Assembly (NCBI GenBank): GCA_021154515.1
Contig: JAJKIL010000453.1
Span: forward strand, 1 to 6,098
Length of the DNA: 6,098 nucleotides
Direction of reading: 5' to 3'
From: Niastella sp.
GTDB taxonomy: Bacteria > Bacteroidota > Bacteroidia > Chitinophagales > Chitinophagaceae
Shown here: positions 1 through 6,098 of the stretch, piece after piece
Numbering within the stretch: position 1 is the stretch's first letter
Layout of the letters: each line of letters begins with the position of its first letter
Notes under the pieces: model-generated
What the model saw: the letters and a program-made list of their open reading frames with translations, nothing else
Told to the model about the DNA's origin: nothing
Database searches by the model: none
Made by a program: the position numbers and the translations under genes

Positions 1-511
1 GATGTGGACCATGCATGGCTATTGCTGCGCGTTGCTCTTCATTTAACCGCAACACCAGTTTTTTCAGGTCATCTTCCAACTGTTTCTTTATATCTGTCAA
101 TGCATCGGTAACCAGCCGTTCCCTGATCACTCCCAGCTTCACCAGTACGCCCTTACCAATATTATCACTCAACTTCTCCAGCATCGGTTCTGCCTTCTTA
201 AGAGCGCCACGTAATTTCTTCTCTGCAGCGGCATCGTTCGAGGGATCGCCGTCATTCAGATCCTTCATGGCTGCCTGCACTTCCTGGATGGCTGCCATCA
301 CATCTTTTCTTTCCTGGTCGGTAAATACATAGGTATCGGTCCAAATGCCCGGACTGATGCCTAATAGCTCGGTGGCAAAATCTTTCAGCGTTGCCAGCGA
401 AGCCGTATCAAAGTCGGGCATTGTTTCCTTCCAGTCTTTGATCGTATTTACATCGTCATTTGTTTTGGTGCGGTCTTTTATCCAGGCGTCAATACCGTCG
501 CTGAGCGCCAC
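1..511 (-). other. Charged helical segment of the TANFOR protein, continues off window
   Basis: From about residue 500 the protein changes from beta-rich to helix-rich and strongly charged, with Lys, Glu, Asp, Leu and Ala dominating. Hydrophobic residues fall at three-to-four spacing over about 590-665, as in L-R-G-A-L-K-K-A-E-P-M-L-E-K-L and K-K-Q-L-E-D-D-L-K-K-L. This suggests amphipathic helices or a coiled coil. I do not recognise a named domain. It could be a stalk, a linker or the start of a C-terminal effector domain. Confidence 0.5.
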
Positions 512-2008
512 TACTTCGCCCTGCGTCAATTGCAGGCGGTCGTTGATCTGCACATCGGTGAACTTTACATTCAGGCGCATGCCCAGTAAGGGTGTGGCCA
601 CGGCGCCATAACCGCTGAAACGGCCATTACCGCCCTGTACATCCAGCATCTGCATATCAAAACTTCCCACACGCACCACCATACCGGCTACGGCTGAATT
701 TAATGGTTGTCCGGCTGCGGCTGCGCCCAATCCGTTATTGGCAGTATCGTTCTTACCACATTCGTATACACGTTTGGGGAAGGTGTGCAGGGGCACTATT
801 TCGCTCCAGAATCCAGTAATGCCTTTTATTATGGGTTGAACCTGGGCTTCATAACTGTTATCCGGTTCCAGGTTAAACAGGTGGAGCAACGTATCTGCGA
901 TGTATTGTTTGTTCCAGCTATAGGCAGTGCCTTTACTGGCAGAATCGCCTTTTTTACGGTATTGAATATTCCAGCCATCGACAGTTTGTGCTTTGGTAAG
1001 GCGCCACCACCATTTACCACTTCGTTCGCCCAATGCATCGCCCATCAATTCTGCCTTGCCTATATTATTGACCACAAACGGATCTACACCGCCATAGGTA
1101 AATACACAGGACTGACTGTACCCATTGTTCTGATAGGCATCACGCCCGCTCTTGTCAAAAGCCTGCACGCGCCAGACATATTGCATACTGTCGAGCAGTT
1201 TGGGCATAGCAGGGCCATAGGTAAGCATGGCCGCATCGGTGGTTGCTGTATAGATGGGTGTACTGCTGCGTACAATATATTCTGCATTGCTTCCGGCCGG
1301 TCTTACTTCAAACAACTCGAACCGGTAGCCTGTGCCCATTGAACCTGTTACAAATGAAGGGGTATTGCGAATGCTCCAGGTAAAGGTGAGGAACTGGGGT
1401 TCCTTTCTTTCAACCCGGGTATTACACAACGGATAGTTCAGTAAGGGCGCTTCATTCTTTTGAAAAAAGAAGATATTACATCCATCATTACTTAATGCTA
1501 CATCATCGCTTCTATTATAATCATACGCGGTAACACATATGCGGTAAGCACCTTCGGGCAAAGCCTTGGTACGTTCATAGTTCTCGCGGTTGAAGCCATT
1601 CATAAATTGCATATGGTCGCTCACCAGCAACTCATTCAACTGCATTCCCGTGATGATCTGGGGCATACCGGGCAGGATAGTGATGGGCGATGCCCTGTAA
1701 GCCGGATCGGTTTGCATGATCACTTTTCCATTGAACTCCACTTTCAACCGCAAACGCACGGTATAGGAAGGCTGGGTAAGATCGTTCAGCGTTAATATAA
1801 CCCGCAGCTTATCGTTTCCCGGCGCTGCATAATCGGGCAGGTACACACTGTAGGGTGGTATCAGTTGCAACGAAGCGGTGACGGGATAAATAAAACGGGC
1901 CTGCACATTGGTAGCCTGGCATAATGCAGCTAGCATCATGATGCTGGCGATAAACCATTTTAAAACCTTCCTGTTCTGCTTCATTCGGATATGGTGCGTA
2001 CAATTCAT
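1..2008 (-). CDS. TANFOR-domain surface protein, 3'-partial
   Basis: One frame is open from ATG 2008 to the left edge: 669 codons plus one base, with no stop. An in-frame TAG at 2014-2012 limits the start to ATG 2008 or ATG 1984. The second gives the more ordinary signal peptide (M-K-Q-N-R-K, hydrophobic core, V-Q-A cut after residue 38 counted from 2008). Neither has a Shine-Dalgarno sequence. Residues 40-306 match the TANFOR pattern: Y-P-V-T, P-P-Y-S-V-Y-L-P-D-Y, L-N-D-L-T-x-P-S-Y-x-V-R-L-R-L, L-P-E-G-A-Y-R-I-C, A-P-L-L-N-Y-P-L-C-N-T, Y-V-W-R-V-Q-A-x-D and N-N-G-Y-S-Q. Residues 320-410 look like an FN3 module (W-N-I-Q-Y-R, L-x-P-D-N-S-Y-E, F-W-S-E). A short beta module with V-Q-G-G-N-G-R-F-S-G follows at 444-497, then charged helices to the edge. 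TANFOR proteins are exported Bacteroidota surface proteins whose exact role is not settled. It starts 25 bases after the barrel gene and is probably co-transcribed. Confidence 0.85.
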   Translation of the reverse strand, partial: MNCTHHIRMKQNRKVLKWFIASIMMLAALCQATNVQARFIYPVTASLQLIPPYSVYLPDYAAPGNDKLRVILTLNDLTQPSYTVRLRLKVEFNGKVIMQTDPAYRASPITILPGMPQIITGMQLNELLVSDHMQFMNGFNRENYERTKALPEGAYRICVTAYDYNRSDDVALSNDGCNIFFFQKNEAPLLNYPLCNTRVERKEPQFLTFTWSIRNTPSFVTGSMGTGYRFELFEVRPAGSNAEYIVRSSTPIYTATTDAAMLTYGPAMPKLLDSMQYVWRVQAFDKSGRDAYQNNGYSQSCVFTYGGVDPFVVNNIGKAELMGDALGERSGKWWWRLTKAQTVDGWNIQYRKKGDSASKGTAYSWNKQYIADTLLHLFNLEPDNSYEAQVQPIIKGITGFWSEIVPLHTFPKRVYECGKNDTANNGLGAAAAGQPLNSAVAGMVVRVGSFDMQMLDVQGGNGRFSGYGAVATPLLGMRLNVKFTDVQINDRLQLTQGEVVALSDGIDAWIKDRTKTNDDVNTIKDWKETMPDFDTASLATLKDFATELLGISPGIWTDTYVFTDQERKDVMAAIQEVQAAMKDLNDGDPSNDAAAEKKLRGALKKAEPMLEKLSDNIGKGVLVKLGVIRERLVTDALTDIKKQLEDDLKKLVLRLNEEQRAAIAMHGPH
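779..1051 (-). other. Fibronectin type III-like module
   Basis: Residues 320-410 of the third gene. The spacing of W-N-I-Q-Y-R (strand C), the W-N-K strand, the L-F-N-L-E-P-D-N-S-Y-E-A-Q-V turn-strand (the usual L-x-P-x-T-x-Y-x-x-x-V of FN3) and G-F-W-S-E (the usual W-S) is that of an FN3 domain. It probably acts as a spacer or binding module on the exported protein. Confidence 0.65.
1091..1891 (-). other. TANFOR domain
   Basis: Residues 40-306 of the third gene, directly after the signal peptide. The order of landmarks is that of the TANFOR family as I remember it: the Y-P-V / P-P-Y-S opening, a paired-strand L-N-D-L-T segment, L-P-E-G-A-Y-R-I-C, a P-L-C-N-T turn, an F-x-W-x-x-R-N-T strand, and an R-V-Q-A-x-D ... 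N-N-G-Y-S ending before F-T-Y-G-G. Cysteines at residues 158, 177 and 195 lie close together and could form a disulfide. No profile search was possible. Confidence 0.75.
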
Positions 2009-2033
2009 ATGCTAATTTGGTAATGGTCGAATA
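2009..2033 (-). other. 25-base intergenic gap, barrel gene to TANFOR gene
   Basis: An A/T-rich gap with the in-frame stop (2014-2012) that bounds the downstream start. No hairpin terminator or promoter element is visible. If translation begins at ATG 1984 instead of 2008, the spacing becomes 49 bases, still operon-like. Confidence 0.6.
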
Positions 2034-3815
2034 TTAAAAACTAAAATTGTAGCCAACAGTTACAGTCAACTCTGAAAAACCATTTTGATTGGTAACTGCC
2101 TGCTGCTTCAGGTAATTCACCCCGGCATTTAAACTATGCCGGCCCGTTATTTTCTTATTTGTTTTACCAGTGGCGCCTGTACCTGCGGGTGGTGTGGCCG
2201 ATTGCGCCTGGGGCGTAAATGACGCCTGCAGGGAATTGTTCCATACACCGTTGTGGCTGGTCACGTTGTTCATCGTTGTTCTGGTAATATTATAGGTAGA
2301 TGTCGCATTCAGCCGCAGCTTCTTATTCAATAATCCCTTCGCCGCGCTTACAGACGGACCGGTAAAATACGTGCGCGCGCCGGGCACATCCTGGATATAA
2401 TAGTTACCGCCTGCGGTCAGCGACAGGTCTTTTTGCACCTGGTTAAATGTGTAACCGGCATTGGCGGTATAGAAATTACTTTTTGGCGCCGCTTCCCCGG
2501 TTTGGGTGGGTTGCGCATCACCAGCCAACTGGTAATTAAGGGTCAGCATAATGGCATGCCGAACCGTCTTATCACCAAACTGGTAAGCTGCCACGCCGTT
2601 ATAGCTGGTATTTACCTGGTAAAAATTCAGGGAATCGAGCGGATTGGTAAAATAGGGATCACGCACGGGCCGGATGCGGGTATAAGTGGTAAAGTTGGAA
2701 TAGGTACCATTGAACATCCAGTGCTGACCGGGAATAAAACCAATTGTACCACTGCCTACAAAACGACGGGTAGTAGTGGTTTTTGTTTTATCCAGGTTGT
2801 TTTCCTGGATGCCCACGTTACCCGATAGCTGTATGCGGTTGTTGAACAATTGTACCGAAGGCGCAATGGTTATATTGCGCATATCGTTCACCAGGTTATA
2901 AGCTCCCAGGGTTGTATATCCGGGCGCCACCCGTTCGTAGCGAAATTGCAAATTATAAAAGCCACCGGTATAACCTATGCCGGCTTGCAACGCATCGAAG
3001 TAAACGGTAGAAGCAGAAGGTGACAACACCTTCTTGAAAAAGTTATAACCGCCCTGTAAACTATCTTCACTGCTTTTTGCGGCGCGCAGGTCGCGGTTCA
3101 ATACTGAAACAGAATATTCCACATCGGCAAACACCCGCTTAAACAGGGTTTGGCGTACAGCTACTGCCACGGCCATATTTTCGCGTGGCGTAAGCGTGGC
3201 ATCTGAAGGTACAAAGGGAATAGAGTTCACATCGTCCTTTGCCCTGAAGAAACAAAGGCTGTAGCTGTTGCCTTTGTCTTCATAACCGGCCTTCCAGCCA
3301 AATCCCTTGCGTTCAAATGCAGCGCTGTTATATGATTCCTTATTGGTTACGTCAAAAGGAACTGCTTTTATCAATGTGCCATACATAGCAGCCATGCGCC
3401 ATTTACCGGGGCTCAACTCAACCCCTACTCCATTGAACATATGTCCGGCCAGGGTATAATTGCTGAACGTCATGCTGGTATTTCCAAAATAACCACGCGC
3501 CCATTTATAAGAAGGCGCAAATTGAAAGCGGTTAAAAGGCTGGGCGAAATGCCGGCCCTGGTTGCTGTAACTAAAGGTGAACGGCATATTATAACCGAAC
3601 AGGTTAATATTAAGGTTTCCTGAAAGGAACCAGTTGAACGGGTCGCGGCGCGAATCGATGCCGGATGCGGCATACGCCACCGTATTGGCGCTTACCGAAC
3701 CACTGATCGTTACGCCTTTTTTTATGCCCAGCTCATCTATTGCCTGTGCCTGCAGCCACTGGCTGGCTGTGGTACAACATAACAAAAGGGCCAGGTTTTT
3801 AGGGTTTAGTTTCAT
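2034..3815 (-). CDS. Outer-membrane beta-barrel protein, function unknown
   Basis: A complete 593-residue protein starting at ATG 3815, 24 bases after the previous stop, and ending at TAA 2036-2034. Residues 1-25 form a signal peptide: Lys near the start, a hydrophobic LALLLCC core, and an AQA cleavage site after residue 25 (or LQA after 23). There is no lipobox, as the residue before each Cys is Leu or Cys. The mature protein is almost wholly short amphipathic strands rich in Tyr, Phe, Asn, Gly and Thr separated by polar turns, and ends in Y-N-F-S-F; a terminal Phe is the usual BAM-recognised end of an outer-membrane barrel. The N-terminal part (about 50-145) looks most family-specific: D-S-R-R-D-P-F-N-W-F, Y-S-N-Q-G, M-T-F-S-N-Y-T-L-A-G, S-P-G-K-W-R and A-M-Y-G. 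A Pro/Gly/Thr-rich polar stretch at 536-556 is probably an exposed loop. It is much longer than PorP/SprF proteins and shows no TonB box or plug domain. Its place between two surface-protein genes suggests a partner or anchor, which is inference. Confidence 0.85.
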   Translation of the reverse strand: MKLNPKNLALLLCCTTASQWLQAQAIDELGIKKGVTISGSVSANTVAYAASGIDSRRDPFNWFLSGNLNINLFGYNMPFTFSYSNQGRHFAQPFNRFQFAPSYKWARGYFGNTSMTFSNYTLAGHMFNGVGVELSPGKWRMAAMYGTLIKAVPFDVTNKESYNSAAFERKGFGWKAGYEDKGNSYSLCFFRAKDDVNSIPFVPSDATLTPRENMAVAVAVRQTLFKRVFADVEYSVSVLNRDLRAAKSSEDSLQGGYNFFKKVLSPSASTVYFDALQAGIGYTGGFYNLQFRYERVAPGYTTLGAYNLVNDMRNITIAPSVQLFNNRIQLSGNVGIQENNLDKTKTTTTRRFVGSGTIGFIPGQHWMFNGTYSNFTTYTRIRPVRDPYFTNPLDSLNFYQVNTSYNGVAAYQFGDKTVRHAIMLTLNYQLAGDAQPTQTGEAAPKSNFYTANAGYTFNQVQKDLSLTAGGNYYIQDVPGARTYFTGPSVSAAKGLLNKKLRLNATSTYNITRTTMNNVTSHNGVWNNSLQASFTPQAQSATPPAGTGATGKTNKKITGRHSLNAGVNYLKQQAVTNQNGFSELTVTVGYNFSF

Positions 3816-3839
3816 GGGGTTTATTTATGGTAACGACAA
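3816..3839 (-). other. 24-base intergenic gap, SprB-repeat gene to barrel gene
   Basis: The gap is too short for an independent terminator plus promoter. There is no inverted repeat with a T-run and no Bacteroidota-type TAnnTTTG element. The barrel ATG is preceded on the coding strand by CATAAATAAACCCC, A/T-rich then C-rich and without a Shine-Dalgarno sequence. It supports co-transcription of the two genes. Confidence 0.6.
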
Positions 3840-4085
3840 CTATCTGCTTATCACAAACTGGATGTCACGGCTGTCGTTTTCTGCAATTACTCGTAATACA
3901 AAAGTGCCATTGCTTACATTGCCCAAAGCGAAATAATCGTCGGTAATAAGCACGGGGTCGTAGGTACGGCGGATTATTTCACGGCCGGATCCCATCTCCT
4001 GCACCAGCATGATCAATTTTTGTTTTTTGCCCAGTTTAACATGCACCGAGAATTGCCCGGTATTCGGGTTTGGATATAATGTAAC
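3840..4085 (-). other. T9SS type A C-terminal sorting domain
   Basis: The last 81 residues begin T-V-T-L-Y-P-N-P-N-T-G-Q-F, the classic opening of the type A sorting domain (TIGR04183-like). They continue with alternating hydrophobic strands, an N-G-T-F-V-L-R-V near-terminal strand and a basic last residue (Q-F-V-I-S-R). In this family the domain directs the folded protein through the type IX translocon in the outer membrane and is then removed, often with anchoring to surface lipopolysaccharide. It differs from the type B (CHU_C, gliding-associated) domain found on SprB itself. Confidence 0.88.
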
Positions 4086-6098
4086 CGTATCAATTACTGA
4101 TATGGGCGGCGTATATACCAACCCTGCTTCAGGATCGAATGGGTTCAGGTAAACGGTCTTCCGGATCGTATAGGCACAACCTTTAAAATAACCGGTCATA
4201 TCTATCCAGTAATTACCAGCGCTGTTGAAGCGGATCTGGGGCGAAGCGCCATTGTCGATCACCTGCGCGGCGGGATCAAAACGCCAGTGCACCGAATCAG
4301 GAATGGGCATCGATACTTCTTTTATTACCAGTGTATCCAAAGCATATCTGCCGGAGGCTACCAGGAAGTTGATGTCGGGCATGGGGTTAGCCGGGTTGAT
4401 CACCACCGGATAAACAGCCTGGCAATTATTGGCGTCTTTTACTACCACACTATAGGTGGCGGCAGGCAGGTTGGCCAATACCGGGTCATTCTGGAAAGTA
4501 GCGCCATTGTTAGACGAATACCGATATGGCGGCGTGCCACCGCTGGCGTTCATGGTAATGCTGCCATTGGAGCCCACACAAACGGGTTGGGTTGTTGTTA
4601 CGGCTGTTATTGGAGCAGCAGGTTGTTTTATCTGCACGGTATCCTTACTTACACAACCAGCGCCATCGGTTACCTGCAACACATACTGGCCTGCGGCCAG
4701 TGTGCCTAATTGTGAGGTAGCATTGTTCTTACCTAACCAGTTAAATTGATAAGGCGCTTGTCCACCACTGGGCGAGGCCAGCACCGACCCGTCGTTGCCA
4801 CTAAAGCACGACACATTCTTTATGGTATTTACATATTTAACTACAGGGATGGTAGAAACAATGGTAACAGCAGTTGTCCAGCGACAATCGTATTTATCTT
4901 TCACCACTACATTATAGGTGCCGGTATACAAACCCGTAAACGCCTTTGAGGGTTGAAAGGTAACCCCATTGTCGATGCTGTACTGGTAAGGCGCTCTTCC
5001 ATATTGAATATCGATATCAAATGAACCAGTTGGCGTACCGGGACAAAACACTTCTTTTTTATTGTTAATAGCCCCCAGTAATGGTTGCTGCGGTTGAGAA
5101 AGGGGAATATCCTTGCTTATGATACAACCGCGCAGATCCTGTACCGTTACGCTGTATATACCTGCTGTCAGTTGTTTGAATTCGGGTGCGGACTGATAAG
5201 CCCCGCTGTTTAATGCATACTGATAACCTGTACCACTGCCGCCTGTTGCTGCAATGCTGATGATACCATTGTTACCATTGTAACAGGCCACTGAAGTGCC
5301 TTCATAATCTGATGCCTGCAAGGTGAAATCCATGGGTATGGATGGCAGGCTGATGGGATATGCGTTGGCGCCATCCACTGAACAGCCTTTGGCGTCTTCT
5401 ACTTTTATGTAGTAGTCGCCATTTACAGTGAGTGGGGTGTTAGCTGTAAATGCTGTAAAGTTATTGGGTGAACCTACGGCGTAGTAGTACACATAACCAC
5501 CATTACCACCAGCGGCAGTTATCTTTATTCTTCCGCCATCGGCCTTACAGGCCGCATCGGTTGTTTGTACGTTGGTTATTTCTAACAGCGCCGGTTCTAT
5601 TACACTTCTTTCCTGAGAAGTGAAGATACAGCTGGCGGTTGATTTGTTATCTGACACCGTTACCCGGTACCTGCCAGGCGCAAGGGAACTAATGCTTACA
5701 TCTGTGGGGAACCAGAAGTTATTATGTTTCCACGCGGCGCCATCCCAATATTCCCAATAATAGGAATAAGAACCGGAGCCACCCGTTGCAGTTGCAGTAA
5801 CAACGCCATTGTCCTTACCCTTACAGGTTACTGGTGTTACAGTAAGTGAAGCCTGTAATGGACTGCGTTGCAGTACCTCTACCGGCAGGGTGAAGAGATC
5901 ATCACAATTTTCATCGGCCGGTTTTGTAAGCACTACCTCGTAATTACCAGCCGGCAAATCAGTGAATGAACCTGTATTATTAGTGCTTATTGTAGTGCCT
6001 CCGCTTTTTAAAGTAAATACATACCGGCCACTGCCGCCATCACCCTTCACCAAAATGGCGCCATCGCTTCCGCCATAACAGCTTACACTATCTCTGTA
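3840..6098 (-). CDS. SprB-repeat surface protein with T9SS type A sorting domain, 5'-partial
   Basis: The frame is open from the right edge of the window to a TAG at 3842-3840, giving 752 residues; the N-terminus lies outside. A TTG at 6053 is not a real start, because the 15 codons before it continue a repeat (CYGGSDGAI). Residues 1-569 hold seven repeats of about 75-90 residues, each with the SprB pattern: C-x-G-x(2-4)-G near its start, a GG-x-x-PY/GY-x-Y core, an L-x-AG-x-Y-x-V-x-V-x-D strand and a late Cys. Residues 570-653 resemble a PKD/Ig-like domain (DTLVIKEVS...PDSVHW...AGNYWIDM). Residues 672-752 are a T9SS type A sorting domain with YPNPNTGQF at 675-683. Families of this kind are exported through the Sec and type IX systems and cleaved near the sorting domain; SprB itself is a gliding adhesin. 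Adhesion is the likely role here, but ligand and gliding involvement cannot be told. It is first of three closely spaced genes. Confidence 0.9.
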   Translation of the reverse strand, partial: YRDSVSCYGGSDGAILVKGDGGSGRYVFTLKSGGTTISTNNTGSFTDLPAGNYEVVLTKPADENCDDLFTLPVEVLQRSPLQASLTVTPVTCKGKDNGVVTATATGGSGSYSYYWEYWDGAAWKHNNFWFPTDVSISSLAPGRYRVTVSDNKSTASCIFTSQERSVIEPALLEITNVQTTDAACKADGGRIKITAAGGNGGYVYYYAVGSPNNFTAFTANTPLTVNGDYYIKVEDAKGCSVDGANAYPISLPSIPMDFTLQASDYEGTSVACYNGNNGIISIAATGGSGTGYQYALNSGAYQSAPEFKQLTAGIYSVTVQDLRGCIISKDIPLSQPQQPLLGAINNKKEVFCPGTPTGSFDIDIQYGRAPYQYSIDNGVTFQPSKAFTGLYTGTYNVVVKDKYDCRWTTAVTIVSTIPVVKYVNTIKNVSCFSGNDGSVLASPSGGQAPYQFNWLGKNNATSQLGTLAAGQYVLQVTDGAGCVSKDTVQIKQPAAPITAVTTTQPVCVGSNGSITMNASGGTPPYRYSSNNGATFQNDPVLANLPAATYSVVVKDANNCQAVYPVVINPANPMPDINFLVASGRYALDTLVIKEVSMPIPDSVHWRFDPAAQVIDNGASPQIRFNSAGNYWIDMTGYFKGCAYTIRKTVYLNPFDPEAGLVYTPPISVIDTVTLYPNPNTGQFSVHVKLGKKQKLIMLVQEMGSGREIIRRTYDPVLITDDYFALGNVSNGTFVLRVIAENDSRDIQFVISR
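4140..4391 (-). other. PKD/Ig-like domain between SprB repeats and sorting domain
   Basis: Residues 570-653 of the visible protein no longer follow the SprB pattern. They read as a beta-sandwich of PKD type: a D-T-L-V-I-K strand, P-x-P-D-S-V-H-W, a P-x-I-x-F strand, S-A-G-N-Y-W-I-D-M and a closing R-K-T-V-Y-L-N-P strand. Modules like this often sit just ahead of T9SS sorting domains in Bacteroidota exoproteins and act as spacers. It holds the only cysteine of the visible protein (residue 641) outside the repeats. The assignment is by pattern only. Confidence 0.6.
4392..6098 (-). repeat. Seven tandem SprB-like protein repeats
   Basis: Approximate repeat units, in coding order, are 6098-5868 (cut by the window edge), 5867-5592, 5591-5343, 5342-5091, 5090-4854, 4853-4620 and 4619-4392. 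They are clearly related in protein pattern but strongly diverged in sequence, so this is an old array and not a recent DNA duplication. Unit 2 is the longest because of a Trp/Phe-rich insertion around residues 115-129 of the visible protein. Units 5 and 7 share the closest local wording (DNGVTFQ against NNGATFQ). Each unit carries exactly two cysteines. More units probably lie upstream of the window. Boundaries are judged by eye and may be off by several residues. Confidence 0.82.

Noticed and set aside
15..611. Two plus-strand frames of 105 and 88 residues
   Set aside because: Antisense to the helical segment of the TANFOR protein. The Ser/Phe-rich translation is typical of the reverse of Glu/Lys codons.
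707..1342. A 211-residue plus-strand open frame
   Set aside because: It lies wholly antisense to the TANFOR and FN3-like region, whose minus-strand frame is open for 669 codons with recognisable motifs. The plus-strand translation shows no domain pattern and has no operon context.
1809..2003. A 64-residue minus-strand frame beginning MYAPYPNEAEQEG
   Set aside because: It is a different frame of the same strand over the TANFOR signal peptide and first strands. The long frame from 2008 accounts for the DNA.
2361..2385. Short alternating GC run (GTGCGCGCGCC) as a structural or regulatory element
   Set aside because: It encodes ordinary residues (PGART) inside the barrel gene and has no flanking repeat or spacing that suggests a function.
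2433..2828. A 131-residue plus-strand open frame
   Set aside because: Antisense to the middle of the barrel gene, with no recognisable motif. It is explained as a codon-bias shadow.
3741..3815. Lipoprotein signal in the barrel protein (two cysteines in the signal core)
   Set aside because: The residues before the cysteines are Leu and Cys rather than Gly, Ala or Ser, and a good signal peptidase I site (AQA) follows. The product also looks like a barrel.
4287..4709. 140- and 97-residue overlapping plus-strand frames in this region
   Set aside because: Both are antisense to the last SprB repeats and the PKD-like domain. They overlap each other in different frames and show no family pattern.
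6051..6053. TTG at 6053 as the start of the SprB-repeat gene
   Set aside because: The frame continues without a stop to the window edge and the preceding codons encode a repeat opening with its Cys. The true start is outside the window.
4392..6098. DNA-level tandem repeat or phase-variable array
   Set aside because: The units are related only in protein pattern. I saw no long identical DNA blocks or short-unit tracts that would allow slippage.

Overview
The window looks like Bacteroidota DNA, most likely from the Chitinophagaceae or close relatives. All three genes belong to families typical of that phylum: SprB-type repeats with a type IX secretion (T9SS) sorting domain, a C-terminal-Phe outer-membrane barrel, and a TANFOR-type surface protein. 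There are no Shine-Dalgarno-like sequences ahead of the starts, as is usual in Bacteroidota. The family-level placement is an inference from style and composition, not a measured result.

Everything is coded on the minus strand, so transcription runs from base 6098 towards base 1. In that order: (1) the C-terminal 752 residues of a large secreted protein (6098 to 3840, start outside the window), with seven SprB-like beta repeats, one PKD-like domain and a T9SS type A sorting domain; (2) a complete 593-residue outer-membrane beta-barrel protein (3815 to 2034); (3) the first 669 residues of a TANFOR-domain protein with an FN3-like module and a charged helical region (2008 to 1, end outside the window). 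The gaps between genes are only 24 and 25 bases, with no promoter or terminator visible, so the three are probably one transcription unit. Almost every base is coding and no stretch over 300 bases lacks a gene.

All three products are predicted to leave the cytoplasm. The first is exported through T9SS and fixed at or released from the cell surface. The second sits in the outer membrane. The third has an ordinary cleavable signal peptide and surface-protein modules. The reading I favour is a cell-surface adhesin or effector locus in which the barrel serves one or both large partners; this is an inference from gene order. No RNA genes, insertion sequences, CRISPR arrays or origins were seen. 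The plus-strand open frames are shadows of these genes.
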